Shown one piece after another: positions 24,939 to 32,888 of a stretch of DNA of 42,722 nucleotides. A program made the position numbers and the translations under genes. Origin of the DNA: Acinetobacter bereziniae LMG 1003 = CIP 70.12 (GTDB lineage: Bacteria; Pseudomonadota; Gammaproteobacteria; Pseudomonadales; Moraxellaceae); NCBI RefSeq assembly GCF_000368925.1, contig NZ_KB849755.1, positions 855,770 to 898,491 of the forward strand. The letters run 5' to 3'. The notes beneath the pieces are model-generated. The model had not been told where the DNA came from. It worked only from the letters and a program-made list of their open reading frames with translations, and made no database searches. The number at the start of each line of letters is the position of its first letter. Position 1 is the first letter of the stretch.

Positions 24939-25499
24939 TTAAATAGATTTCATCTCTTTATTATATTTTTCGAATCTTTTAGCGTCTGCATGATAAGACA
25001 CTCGCATAGCACCACTAAAACTTAATATTGAATTTCTTTCATTACGTTGTGCAGCTTTTAAATATTCTATAAATGTGCCAAAGCTATAATCCAAAATATC
25101 TTTATGTCGATGCCCTTTGCTGATTAAAAACTGAAATGAATCAAACCAAGTATTTTCTGATTTATTATTTTGGCTTTTTGAATCCTCTTGATCAAAATAT
25201 GCTTTATTTACATTAAGAACATTTCTGAAAATATCCAAAAATACATCAGCTTCATTGTTCATTAAATCTGAAAAATATTTAACATCATAGATCGTGGTAA
25301 ACGAACAAAGCATTAAAGGCGAAACAATATGCTGTTTTACAATTGATTCAATATTTTCTTTTGAATAATCATTATTTAAATCTTTGCGAATAATTTCAGC
25401 AAACTGAGACCATTGATCCAAGTCTTTTACCGTTATTTGTTTTAGCTCTAAGTCATGAACATAAATGGATCTATTGGAAGCAAGAAAAAACTCATTCAT
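24939..25499 (-). CDS. putative tail assembly chaperone
   Basis: The 186-residue helical protein lies between the major tail protein and the tape measure, where lambda has gpG/gpGT. The end contains DYSFGTFIEYLKAAQRNERN, a pattern seen in small chaperones that bind tape measure. AGGAATTTAAA precedes the ATG. I saw no slippery sequence with a downstream frame to give a gpGT-like fusion, since accessory genes follow directly. Assignment is mainly positional. Confidence 0.55.
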   Translation of the reverse strand: MNEFFLASNRSIYVHDLELKQITVKDLDQWSQFAEIIRKDLNNDYSKENIESIVKQHIVSPLMLCSFTTIYDVKYFSDLMNNEADVFLDIFRNVLNVNKAYFDQEDSKSQNNKSENTWFDSFQFLISKGHRHKDILDYSFGTFIEYLKAAQRNERNSILSFSGAMRVSYHADAKRFEKYNKEMKSI

Positions 25500-25513
25500 T
25501 TTAAATTCCTAAA

Positions 25514-25556
25514 TACAGGCACAAAAAAAGACGCATTTGCGCCCTATGTGCCTGTA
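25514..25556 (-). terminator. nested hairpins between tail tube and chaperone genes
   Basis: A perfect 10-base outer stem (TACAGGCACA / TGTGCCTGTA) encloses a smaller stem around GCGCAAATGCG that is followed on the minus strand by seven T residues. The T-tract is inside the outer stem, so the outer and inner structures may compete. Confidence 0.6.
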
Positions 25557-25562
25557 ATTAAA

Positions 25563-26297
25563 TTATGCTGCTGGAATCGTGACTACATGACCATATAAGC
25601 CAAGCGTAGGATCTAAGCCTTTTTCAGCATCTGAAAGCGCTTGACCTGAAATTTCATATTGACCAAGTTCTTCGTGAATGAGTGGAAAAGTTGTTTCAGG
25701 TGACTTTTTAGTGCGCCACAAACGTACTGCCATATTTTTACCTGTAGCAGTATTAATTCCTTTAAAGAACAATTCATATTCTTTATTGAATTCACTTGCG
25801 ATTGTGGTATGACTAACAACACCAGTTGTATAGCTAGCTGTAATGGGATCTGCGATCGCTTCATTAAAAATTACAGTTCCAAAGACTGCATCAAGCACAT
25901 ATTTATCGGCTGTAATTGCTGTTGAGCCTGCTTTAAATGAAACCTGAGTCAGACTATAACCATCAAGTTTGATTTCATTACCTGCTTTAACTGTTCCTAA
26001 TGCCTGATCAGTAACAACCTTGCTTGCAATTTCAGATTTCATACCTGACAAGATGTATTGCATATTGGCTTCATCTACTTCTTCAAGTTGCCCTTTGAAA
26101 TTAACACCTGTTGTCTTGGTTAATACAAAATCCGTGGTCCGTTGTCCTGATGTGCTTTCCTGGTGTTCAACTTGGTCTGTAGTGATTTCAAGCTCAAATT
26201 CAGGTACGTTACCAAGATGACGCATGCCACCAGCAACACCATTTGTAATTTCAGATAAGTAAAATTTACCTTGCAGCGAAATATATTTTTTAGCCAT
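25563..26297 (-). CDS. major tail tube protein
   Basis: The 244-residue beta-rich protein begins YISLQGKFYLSEITNGVAGG and contains LELEITTDQ-type strands with a C-terminal QYEISGQALSDAEKG region typical of siphovirus tail tube subunits. It follows the head-to-tail connector genes and precedes the chaperone position, the normal tail tube location. No sheath gene is present, so the tail should be non-contractile. Its ATG lies within the last codons of the small upstream gene. Confidence 0.8.
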   Translation of the reverse strand: MAKKYISLQGKFYLSEITNGVAGGMRHLGNVPEFELEITTDQVEHQESTSGQRTTDFVLTKTTGVNFKGQLEEVDEANMQYILSGMKSEIASKVVTDQALGTVKAGNEIKLDGYSLTQVSFKAGSTAITADKYVLDAVFGTVIFNEAIADPITASYTTGVVSHTTIASEFNKEYELFFKGINTATGKNMAVRLWRTKKSPETTFPLIHEELGQYEISGQALSDAEKGLDPTLGLYGHVVTIPAA

Positions 26298-26454
26298 CTG
26301 TTTTGACCTCTTTTGGTTTTGGTTGCGCAGATGGCTTCACTTCTTCAATGATCTTATCTGCTTCTAATTGTTTAATCTGGTCATCTGATAGACCGCCCAC
26401 AATATCGCCTTTTTCAAAGCGACCTACAGGCTGTAATGCTTTATATGTTTTCAT
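26290..26454 (-). CDS. small protein between connector and tail tube genes (54 aa)
   Basis: ATG 26454 begins two bases after the stop of the gp37-like gene (GGTGA upstream) and the stop TAA at 26290-26292 overlaps the start of the tail tube gene. The protein (MKTYKALQPVGRFEKGDIVG, then a charged Lys/Pro-rich tail) occupies the slot of the small gene before the tail subunit in Mu-like phages (gp38 position). Its tight packing supports a real gene. Function unknown. Confidence 0.65.
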   Translation of the reverse strand: MKTYKALQPVGRFEKGDIVGGLSDDQIKQLEADKIIEEVKPSAQPKPKEVKTDG

Positions 26455-26456
26455 AG

Positions 26457-26912
26457 TCACCATGATTTAATCATTTGTGCTTCAAATAAGAATGGGAAGA
26501 ATGCACGACCTGACACTGTAGATTTTCCAACAGGCACACCAGCATCAACACGTAGAAAGCGTTTATAGCCCACAATATCTGGTTGATAGCCTTGCATTGC
26601 TCTAAGAATTTTTCTGATATACGGATCAGCTAGTTGACGTATAGACATTGTCTCGCTTTGCTGAGCAGATGCATCTGAAACACCAAGTGCAATTAACCAT
26701 TGTTGGTATATCGCATTTGCCTTGCCATCTCCTGATGTATCAGAGATGCGATCACCCACATAAATAATGCCAATTCCCACATCACTCACAATAGATTCAA
26801 AGAGATCATCCACGCTGAATGGCGTAACGATTTCCTCAACCTCTGGTATTTCCGCTTTGATACGCTTCAAAATATCGTCTTCTAGCGCAAAATAATTATC
26901 AATGTTTTGCAT
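26457..26912 (-). CDS. Mu gp37-like tail completion protein (DUF1834)
   Basis: The 151-residue protein has FSVDDLFESIVSDVGIGIIY and a central IYQQWLIALGVSDASAQ block typical of DUF1834, the Mu gp37 family placed after gp36 and gpG-like genes. It probably helps join head and tail or finish the tail end. The order here (gp36, gpG-like, gp37, small gene, tube) is the Mu order without a sheath. Its start overlaps the preceding gene by 14 bases. Confidence 0.75.
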   Translation of the reverse strand: MQNIDNYFALEDDILKRIKAEIPEVEEIVTPFSVDDLFESIVSDVGIGIIYVGDRISDTSGDGKANAIYQQWLIALGVSDASAQQSETMSIRQLADPYIRKILRAMQGYQPDIVGYKRFLRVDAGVPVGKSTVSGRAFFPFLFEAQMIKSW

Positions 26913-27399
26913 CAGTTAAAACCTTGTATAAGTATTCCTCAATTTCAAAGAGTATTTCTTGTGAATCATCGACAGAAATTCCCATATACGGACGAGGTGG
27001 AATATATACAGCTTTGATCTTTCTCCAACCACCCATAGGTGTTCTAAATACTAAATACTTTCCTGATTTTGGCTTAATGGTTCCACCAAAATGTAAGATA
27101 GGTGCATATTTAACATTGGTGCCGACAGAGATTTTATTACCCTGAACTTTTGCAAAAATTGAATTATACAAACGCCCATTGTCTCTTAAAGTTTGTCCAC
27201 CTTGAACCTTCGCTCGCCATGACTTTTGCCAAGGCTTGTCATCAGTACCAATGCCTGTTTTTATTCGTTGCTGAACATTAAAAACAAGCAGGTCTGAGAT
27301 GTCATACCATAGCTTTGATGGGTCATCTACACGATCAAGGACTCGTCGCATAAACTCTTGCAACTTCTCCTGACCATGCATTTGGATTGAGTCCGCCAT
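26899..27399 (-). CDS. Mu gpG-like virion morphogenesis protein
   Basis: The 166-residue protein carries the family hallmarks: QQRIKTGIGTDDKPWQKSWR, a GQTLRDNGRLYNSI block, and YAPILHFGGTIKPKSGKY followed by IPPRPYMGIS. This matches the phage virion morphogenesis / tail completion family (PF05069). It acts in attaching tails to filled heads. Neighbouring genes are the gp36-like and gp37-like connectors, and start and stop are tightly packed between them. Confidence 0.9.
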   Translation of the reverse strand: MADSIQMHGQEKLQEFMRRVLDRVDDPSKLWYDISDLLVFNVQQRIKTGIGTDDKPWQKSWRAKVQGGQTLRDNGRLYNSIFAKVQGNKISVGTNVKYAPILHFGGTIKPKSGKYLVFRTPMGGWRKIKAVYIPPRPYMGISVDDSQEILFEIEEYLYKVLTDAKH

Positions 27400-27401
27400 A
27401 G

Positions 27402-27836
27402 TTAAATACTCGGCATGTTATTCAAAACATCGTCACCAAATACACCACCACGATAAGTAGTACCTATTGGCGCAGATGCTTTAACCTTTTTGGGTCGTGT
27501 TACTTCCTGTGTCACTTCACTCTTAATTAGAAGTGTTGCTTTACCTTCTGAAACCCGCTTTAAAAAACTAATAGCATCCTCATATCGCTTTCTTATTTCT
27601 TCATTTGTGTTTTGTCGATGAAGAAGATAACGAGCAATATCACAGATATAAATTGTTATATTTTTAGGCGGTGACTCTAGCGGAACCTTGTACATCACAC
27701 CAATGAAGCCATCGGCAATATCGGTTGCATCTTGTATATAGGATTCTACAGATTCATTTTCGGTGAGGTTTCTTTCTAATTGAGTGATGTGATTCAAGCC
27801 GTAACGCAACACCATGTCATCACGGCTTGCGTACAT
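27402..27836 (-). CDS. Mu gp36-like head-tail connector (DUF1320)
   Basis: The 144-residue protein begins with YASRDDMVLRYGLNHITQLE and includes IYICDIARYLLHRQNTNEEI and RYEDAISFLKRVSEGKATL, the standard DUF1320 pattern of Mu gp36-like proteins. These occupy the head-completion position after the capsid gene and probably form a connector ring. Directly downstream of the capsid gene and one base away from the gpG-like gene. Confidence 0.9.
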   Translation of the reverse strand: MYASRDDMVLRYGLNHITQLERNLTENESVESYIQDATDIADGFIGVMYKVPLESPPKNITIYICDIARYLLHRQNTNEEIRKRYEDAISFLKRVSEGKATLLIKSEVTQEVTRPKKVKASAPIGTTYRGGVFGDDVLNNMPSI

Positions 27837-27844
27837 AGCACACC

Positions 27845-28825
27845 TTATTTTGTAGAGGTTAATTTCACCAAAGCTTTCGGCTTAGCAACCACAGGCAATT
27901 GGTTTGACTGGACATGCAAATCAAAACCACGATCGAACTTTTTGGTGTCTTGTTTTGCGTAATACGGTAAAGCAGAGGTATTCACTGTTTCATTGAAATC
28001 AGCAGGTGCCAAGGCATTCAAAAATACATCTTGTGTACCAGTTGGGTAAGCATGACCTTCTTTCACGCCGATTAATGGCACATCGCCAACTTTCTGGCGA
28101 TTCACCATAAATTTGATGCCGCCAAATTCAAAGCCTGAGGTGTTTGATTTACCTAAACGCTGTTCAGCAGCAGACCAGTTTAAGAAGACTTCTTTCACAT
28201 TTTTATGTGAAGTTAATGCATCGTAAAATTGACGATCTACCTCGGCTTCAACTGTTGAATAAAGTTCTTGACCTAAACCATCTTCGATGAGATCAATTAC
28301 ATCTTGGCACTTCGCCAATACGTTTGTTGTAGCTGTGCCAAGTTCGAAATCTACAGTTTGACCTGTTAAACCGAAGTCGGTGTAGTAATCAACAATCACT
28401 GTACCATCGGCATCCAAGACAATACCTTGCTTTGCTTTAGTGCGACGATAAGCAAGAGTTGTGTCGATTTTGTTTTTCATCATTTGCAGCTTATCAAGCA
28501 CTTTACCTTGAACTGTTTCTGCAGCAGTTGAACCAAATGCACGCACACCAATCACATCAGATGCAAGAACTGTGTCTTCAAGTGGCATATGAGGAATAAC
28601 CCACGATTTAGCTGTACGCTTTCCACTTGAGTTTTTAGGTGCAACACCGCCCCATTCAGTTGTCGGTACTAAAATTGAACTTTCTGCATAGAATTCCACA
28701 GAGAAATTGTTTGTAGTGCCTGGAATGCTGCGGAACAAATTAATGTCATTCGGATTACCAATTCGTGTTGGCAAATTAGTAATTGCAGCACTTAATTCTT
28801 CTGTTGTAAAAATCATTTCATCCAT
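27845..28825 (-). CDS. major capsid protein, lambda gpE type
   Basis: The 326-residue protein (lambda gpE 341) has the E-family marks: IPGTTNNFSVEFYAESSILV, ERG-like region around PMEDTVLASDVIGVRAFG, RRTKAKQGIVLDADG and the P-domain/axial region with GKSNTSGFEFGGIKF. It forms the icosahedral shell with an HK97-like fold. AAGGTGAAAAA precedes its ATG. It follows a decoration protein and protease/scaffold gene, the normal head order. Confidence 0.9.
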   Translation of the reverse strand: MDEMIFTTEELSAAITNLPTRIGNPNDINLFRSIPGTTNNFSVEFYAESSILVPTTEWGGVAPKNSSGKRTAKSWVIPHMPLEDTVLASDVIGVRAFGSTAAETVQGKVLDKLQMMKNKIDTTLAYRRTKAKQGIVLDADGTVIVDYYTDFGLTGQTVDFELGTATTNVLAKCQDVIDLIEDGLGQELYSTVEAEVDRQFYDALTSHKNVKEVFLNWSAAEQRLGKSNTSGFEFGGIKFMVNRQKVGDVPLIGVKEGHAYPTGTQDVFLNALAPADFNETVNTSALPYYAKQDTKKFDRGFDLHVQSNQLPVVAKPKALVKLTSTK

Positions 28826-28834
28826 TTTTTCACC

Positions 28835-29191
28835 TTATGCTGAACGAACAGCTGTAATACCAAGTGTTTTAAGACCCGCAACAACTGTTGCCAAATCATC
28901 CGCTTCAACATTTGTGAGTTTTTCAGGCACAATTCGAGATTGATGCGCAAGGATAACGCCTTTGCCCTTTTCTGCAGCAGTCTTAACCCCACCAATGCAA
29001 ATACCAACCACTGCACCTTCACCCGTAAATGCAATCGCATCGCCTGAAGCATTGAAAGATACTGGTTGACCATCTTTAATGTCTTGGCTAGCTGCTACGC
29101 TTACATTTTCACGACTTGGACGATGATTCCCCTCAAGCTCCCAAGCCAACCAGTCAGATGTCACACCAGCTTTTTCTACTGTTTTAACCAT
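28835..29191 (-). CDS. capsid decoration / stabilising protein
   Basis: The 118-residue protein has small-domain features (VSVAASQDIKDGQPVSFNAS, then VVGICIGGVKTAAEKGKGVI) consistent with lambda gpD-like or DUF2190-like head decoration proteins that bind the shell after expansion. It lies between protease/scaffold and capsid, like gpD in lambda. AAGGTG precedes its ATG. Choice between the two families is not certain from sequence alone. Confidence 0.7.
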   Translation of the reverse strand: MVKTVEKAGVTSDWLAWELEGNHRPSRENVSVAASQDIKDGQPVSFNASGDAIAFTGEGAVVGICIGGVKTAAEKGKGVILAHQSRIVPEKLTNVEADDLATVVAGLKTLGITAVRSA

Positions 29192-29203
29192 TTTGTATTC
29201 ACC

Positions 29204-30118
29204 TTATTTTCGTGATGCTGCCATATCAGCTAAAGTTTTAGGCTGACCTGCATTGAATTGATTTTGATTACCACCATCCGCTTGGTGTTCTTTCATCCAA
29301 GTTGGAAGTGGTTGTTTTTGTGGTTCAGTTTTTGTTGAAAATTTACGTAGCTGAGTTGCAGAGAATACAAAAGCTTTTTCATCAAGCTCCTTCATTTCCT
29401 TAACTTCGTCATCTGTAAATTCTTTACCAACATCTTTGGCAAGTGCTGCAATCGCGTCATTACGCTTATCTGCTGCAAACTGAGTTACCTGCTGCTTTAG
29501 GGCTGCAAGTTCAATATCTTGCTCAGCAATGCGAGCTTTGGCTTGTTCTAAGTCCACATTTGTGTCCTCTTGTTGAATTAAATTTGATTTAGCTGAAAAG
29601 GCTTGGATTGATGTTTGAGTATCTGCGCCAATTCCACAGATAGTGATTTCGTGCACGCGAACATTTCTGAAAACATGCAATGGACCAGTAAACTCTTGCC
29701 CATTCACGAATACAGTCTTACCTGCTGAAATTTCTTCAATGCTTTCAGGGTCAGCCCACCAAGACATTTGGAAAGGGTATTCATCATCAATATCTGCAAC
29801 AATTTCTTGGGCTTTCTTATTTTTTAGAAAATAACCTTGAGCCTGAAACTTATTAGAAATATCAAATGAGGTCGCAACACCAATGCGTAGACCACCAAAA
29901 TGTTCTTCAACCAAACCAATTTTTGGCTTTAGTTGGATGTTCTGAAGATCAATAACAACACCGCTGCGCCCCCAGTAATAGTGGTTATCTATCCGACCAC
30001 CGCTATACACTTCAGCATCAAACTTGCGTCGGCTTTTTTCATCTTCACCATTTACAGATATGGCTGTATTTAAGGCCGTAAATTGAAACTTGGTGCTTTC
30101 GTTTTCTTCCTGTTGCAT
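29204..30118 (-). CDS. prohead protease-scaffold protein (Mu gpI-like)
   Basis: The N-terminal domain (residues about 10-175) shows HFGGLRIGVATSF and the end of the protease domain VRVHEITICGIGADTQT, typical of prohead proteases. The C-terminal third is a helical, Glu/Gln-rich scaffold (LEQAKARIAEQDIELAALKQ, coiled coil) that ends in a basic/disordered tail. Such fused proteins shape the procapsid and then cut themselves and the shell. Position before the decoration and capsid genes supports this. Confidence 0.75.
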   Translation of the reverse strand: MQQEENESTKFQFTALNTAISVNGEDEKSRRKFDAEVYSGGRIDNHYYWGRSGVVIDLQNIQLKPKIGLVEEHFGGLRIGVATSFDISNKFQAQGYFLKNKKAQEIVADIDDEYPFQMSWWADPESIEEISAGKTVFVNGQEFTGPLHVFRNVRVHEITICGIGADTQTSIQAFSAKSNLIQQEDTNVDLEQAKARIAEQDIELAALKQQVTQFAADKRNDAIAALAKDVGKEFTDDEVKEMKELDEKAFVFSATQLRKFSTKTEPQKQPLPTWMKEHQADGGNQNQFNAGQPKTLADMAASRK

Positions 30119-30133
30119 TTTTTATGCTCCAAT

Positions 30134-30156
30134 AAAAAACCACCCATTAAGGTGGT
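30134..30156 (-). terminator. leftward hairpin between MuF and protease genes
   Basis: Perfect stem ACCACC / GGTGGT with a six-base loop, followed by six T residues on the minus strand, in the middle of the head operon. Confidence 0.75.
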
Positions 30157-30173
30157 CTTGAATTTTCAATAAT

Positions 30174-31418
30174 TTAAACACTGTATATTGTATTTCGGGC
30201 TATAAATAACCGAGTCGCTTTCTCTTCAGTACGCTTGAGAATGATTGATTCACTTGTCACATCAACAACTTGTAAATTCAAATCAGGTGCCAATAATGCA
30301 CCATCTAAACCTTGAATTTTAGATAGATCAATCGCATGGCCTTTCATATCTAAGATAGTGATCGTTTTACCCGCACTCTCTGCGGTTTTAAACAATGTAG
30401 GCGTTTGAATACCGATCACATTACCCTTCTGCAAATTGAACGAATCAAAACCTTTGATAGAGTTACCTGTAAGCTTATTCTTTAAGCTTTTAGCCTTACT
30501 TAAAATAGAATCAAAGGCCTTAGAAATCTTGTTCCAAATGGAGTTCGATTTCTTGTCATGTGTCTTTCGAATTAAAACTTCTTTTGCTAGTTCAGACAAT
30601 GACTCATCATCCTGCGCAAACTCAAATGTAATACGTGCATCACTCGGGTTTACATCAAGCTTAGAAATAGCTTCATCCAAAATCTTTTTATTTGAAGCAT
30701 CAAGTGGCTTTAAGGCATCAATTACAGATTTATTAGCAGACTGCTCAATGACCGCATCCTCTCTAATCTTTAAGAGCTCTTGCGCTTCAGTATGATTGAT
30801 AAATGGATCATCTAATTTCTGATCAATCACCTCATTTAAATAAGTATTTTGCTTAAACGGATGATAATCCCAATCATATTTGTTTTGAGGCAAATCAACC
30901 AATTGATCATCTGGTGTAATTCCAATTCGATCAGCCATTTTTTCAGTCAATGATTCAACTGTGCAGCGACACTGAAAACCATTCGGCGGATAGTATTTAT
31001 TCCAAAAATCATCATCAATATGTCGAATTATGTCGTTCAATACTAAATGAGTAGGTCGAGTACGATTATCAATGATGGCTGAATAACGCAAATATGGACG
31101 TGATTCCTTATTTCCCTGCTGCTCCAACCACCGACCATAGGCATAAGCATTCTGAATATTGGTTCTATACACATTTGCTAAATGATGATCAGAAAGTTCA
31201 ATACCCTGTTCTTCGACTTGCTTTTTAAAATCATTGAATGTACTTCCACTTTCAATGGATTTGGTTGCTAAGTTAAGCACTGTTTTAATCTGCTCAAGTG
31301 AAGCCAATCGACTAATTGTGGCAGCATTGGATCTTGCGTGAAGATCCATAGTGTAAAAATCATCAGGCAATACTACTTTGCGATTTCTGGCATACTCAAG
31401 AGAGGAACTATAATCCAC
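30174..31418 (-). CDS. MuF-like head protein with extra C-terminal domain
   Basis: Residues about 80-155 carry the MuF (Mu gpF, SPP1 gp7) pattern: YRTNIQNAYAYGRW, IIDNRTRPTHLVLND and PPNGFQCRCTVESL. These proteins act in head morphogenesis and can travel into the host with DNA. An additional region (about 160-414) ends in a domain (about 329-396) shaped like an ADP-ribosyltransferase: KG near the start, FKTAESAGKTI, a hydrophobic LLAPDLNLQVVDV strand. The expected Glu-x-Glu is replaced by Leu-Asp-Gly (371-373). Start is GTG 31418 with GGGGGT upstream. Enzyme activity is doubtful; the fold is tentative. Confidence 0.85.
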   Translation of the reverse strand: MDYSSSLEYARNRKVVLPDDFYTMDLHARSNAATISRLASLEQIKTVLNLATKSIESGSTFNDFKKQVEEQGIELSDHHLANVYRTNIQNAYAYGRWLEQQGNKESRPYLRYSAIIDNRTRPTHLVLNDIIRHIDDDFWNKYYPPNGFQCRCTVESLTEKMADRIGITPDDQLVDLPQNKYDWDYHPFKQNTYLNEVIDQKLDDPFINHTEAQELLKIREDAVIEQSANKSVIDALKPLDASNKKILDEAISKLDVNPSDARITFEFAQDDESLSELAKEVLIRKTHDKKSNSIWNKISKAFDSILSKAKSLKNKLTGNSIKGFDSFNLQKGNVIGIQTPTLFKTAESAGKTITILDMKGHAIDLSKIQGLDGALLAPDLNLQVVDVTSESIILKRTEEKATRLFIARNTIYSV

Positions 31419-31423
31419 GACGG

Positions 31424-32881
31424 TTACCCCCTTTTGTTTGCCTGCACATACCCAATAACATCAGCTTTAAACAAAGCCTTTGCAAGATTGATTTCAAACT
31501 CTTCCAAAGTTGCACCTTTACTGGCTGAGTAGAGATTTTGCATCAACTCATCTTGGGAGTTTGAATTTTCAACAATCTTTTCGATATCTGAATCACTCAA
31601 TAGTTTAGAGCTTTGCTCTTTAATCAAACTATCAATTTCTTGCTGGCCTTGATTAGTCTTATTGACTGTTGCTGCGAAACTAAACGCTGTTTTCGGAATC
31701 GCTGTAAATTGACTAGGTAATTGCTGTGACTCTTTCAAATCACCATCTTGCAAGCCATATTCACGAGTCCAATATTGATTAGTAAATTCAGCACCAGCGT
31801 TTTTAAGATCAACATCTCGTTTTGCCTGTGCTTCATTGAGCGCCTTATCATCACCAATAATGATTTTATGGTGTGACCATTCATTCAGGGTGCACATTGC
31901 ATTAATAATCATTTGAAGTGTTGGTGTTACAAGTCGAATATCGGATTTTAGTTTATCTTTTCTAACATTCTCATGAACTAAACCTAAAGCCCTAGATCCG
32001 TTACCGTCTGTACCACTTGTAAGTGTTTGCCCTAAAATTAACTTTTGAATTTGACGCAAAATTACAGTGTGAAAAGTATCGAAAGCAGCACCAGCATTAC
32101 CTTGTGTATTGCTAAGGATCTGGACATCATCACCAGCATCAATGGAAATTACTGATTGTGCGTGTGCTGATAGCAACGCATTGTTCATTGCATCAATATC
32201 ACCCTCATCATCAGAACCGTTACTTGATACCTTACCAAGCAATATAGGTGTTCCAAAACGCTCAAGGAACTTGGCCCAAAACTTAAATCCATTTTGTTTA
32301 AAAAAGAATAACCAATACAAAGAAGATAGTAACGCCTTACCATAAGGTTGTTTGTATGTTGCCTTTCTTCGAGTTAAAAAGAATTTGATAGTCTGGTCTA
32401 TTTCTCGTTCTACACCTGTTGAATCTGGTCGGTAGATTAATCGTCCATCATTCTTTGGCTCAAACCACTCCATAGGCTTTTCGCCGATCCAAGTTAGACC
32501 AATGTAGCCATCTTTATAATCCCAATTGGCTTCTTGAACTGAGTATCCATAAAACAAGGCATTTAAGGAGCTTGTAGCAATCTCGCTAAACCACTCTTGC
32601 ATCTCTTGCATGAGATATACAGCTTCAGGTGTATCACTTGGTTCAATGCGAAATGGAGTAGCAAGCAAGGCATCTAATCTTGTCTCAGTCGCCTGCCCAA
32701 TCTCATCATCATCCAGCAATACATCAAGGTTGTGACGTTGAATCCCTGCCTTTCTGAGTGTTTTATCAATATCGGGTAGACGCCCGATATTATTAAAGAA
32801 TTGAGTAACAGCCTCATGTGTATTTAGAGAACCGCCAGACAAAGCCTTATTCTTTACCTTGTCTTTTTTTGACTTTGCCAT
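31424..32881 (-). CDS. portal protein, Mu gp29 type (DUF935)
   Basis: The 485-residue protein has the DUF935 marks: LLDDDEIGQATETRLDALLA, SLNALFYGYSVQEANWDYKD, and WFEPKNDGRLIYRP. It forms the DNA-entry ring of the capsid vertex and binds terminase. I chose ATG 32881 (GAGGAAATT directly upstream) over 32938, which would overlap the terminase gene by 50 bases without a site. The gene order terminase, portal, MuF is the Mu order. Confidence 0.92.
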   Translation of the reverse strand: MAKSKKDKVKNKALSGGSLNTHEAVTQFFNNIGRLPDIDKTLRKAGIQRHNLDVLLDDDEIGQATETRLDALLATPFRIEPSDTPEAVYLMQEMQEWFSEIATSSLNALFYGYSVQEANWDYKDGYIGLTWIGEKPMEWFEPKNDGRLIYRPDSTGVEREIDQTIKFFLTRRKATYKQPYGKALLSSLYWLFFFKQNGFKFWAKFLERFGTPILLGKVSSNGSDDEGDIDAMNNALLSAHAQSVISIDAGDDVQILSNTQGNAGAAFDTFHTVILRQIQKLILGQTLTSGTDGNGSRALGLVHENVRKDKLKSDIRLVTPTLQMIINAMCTLNEWSHHKIIIGDDKALNEAQAKRDVDLKNAGAEFTNQYWTREYGLQDGDLKESQQLPSQFTAIPKTAFSFAATVNKTNQGQQEIDSLIKEQSSKLLSDSDIEKIVENSNSQDELMQNLYSASKGATLEEFEINLAKALFKADVIGYVQANKRG

Positions 32882-32888
32882 AATTTCC

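Noticed and set aside
24939..25499. Lambda gpG/gpGT-type programmed frameshift in the chaperone gene
   Set aside because: No slippery heptamer with a continuing second frame was seen; accessory genes follow immediately.
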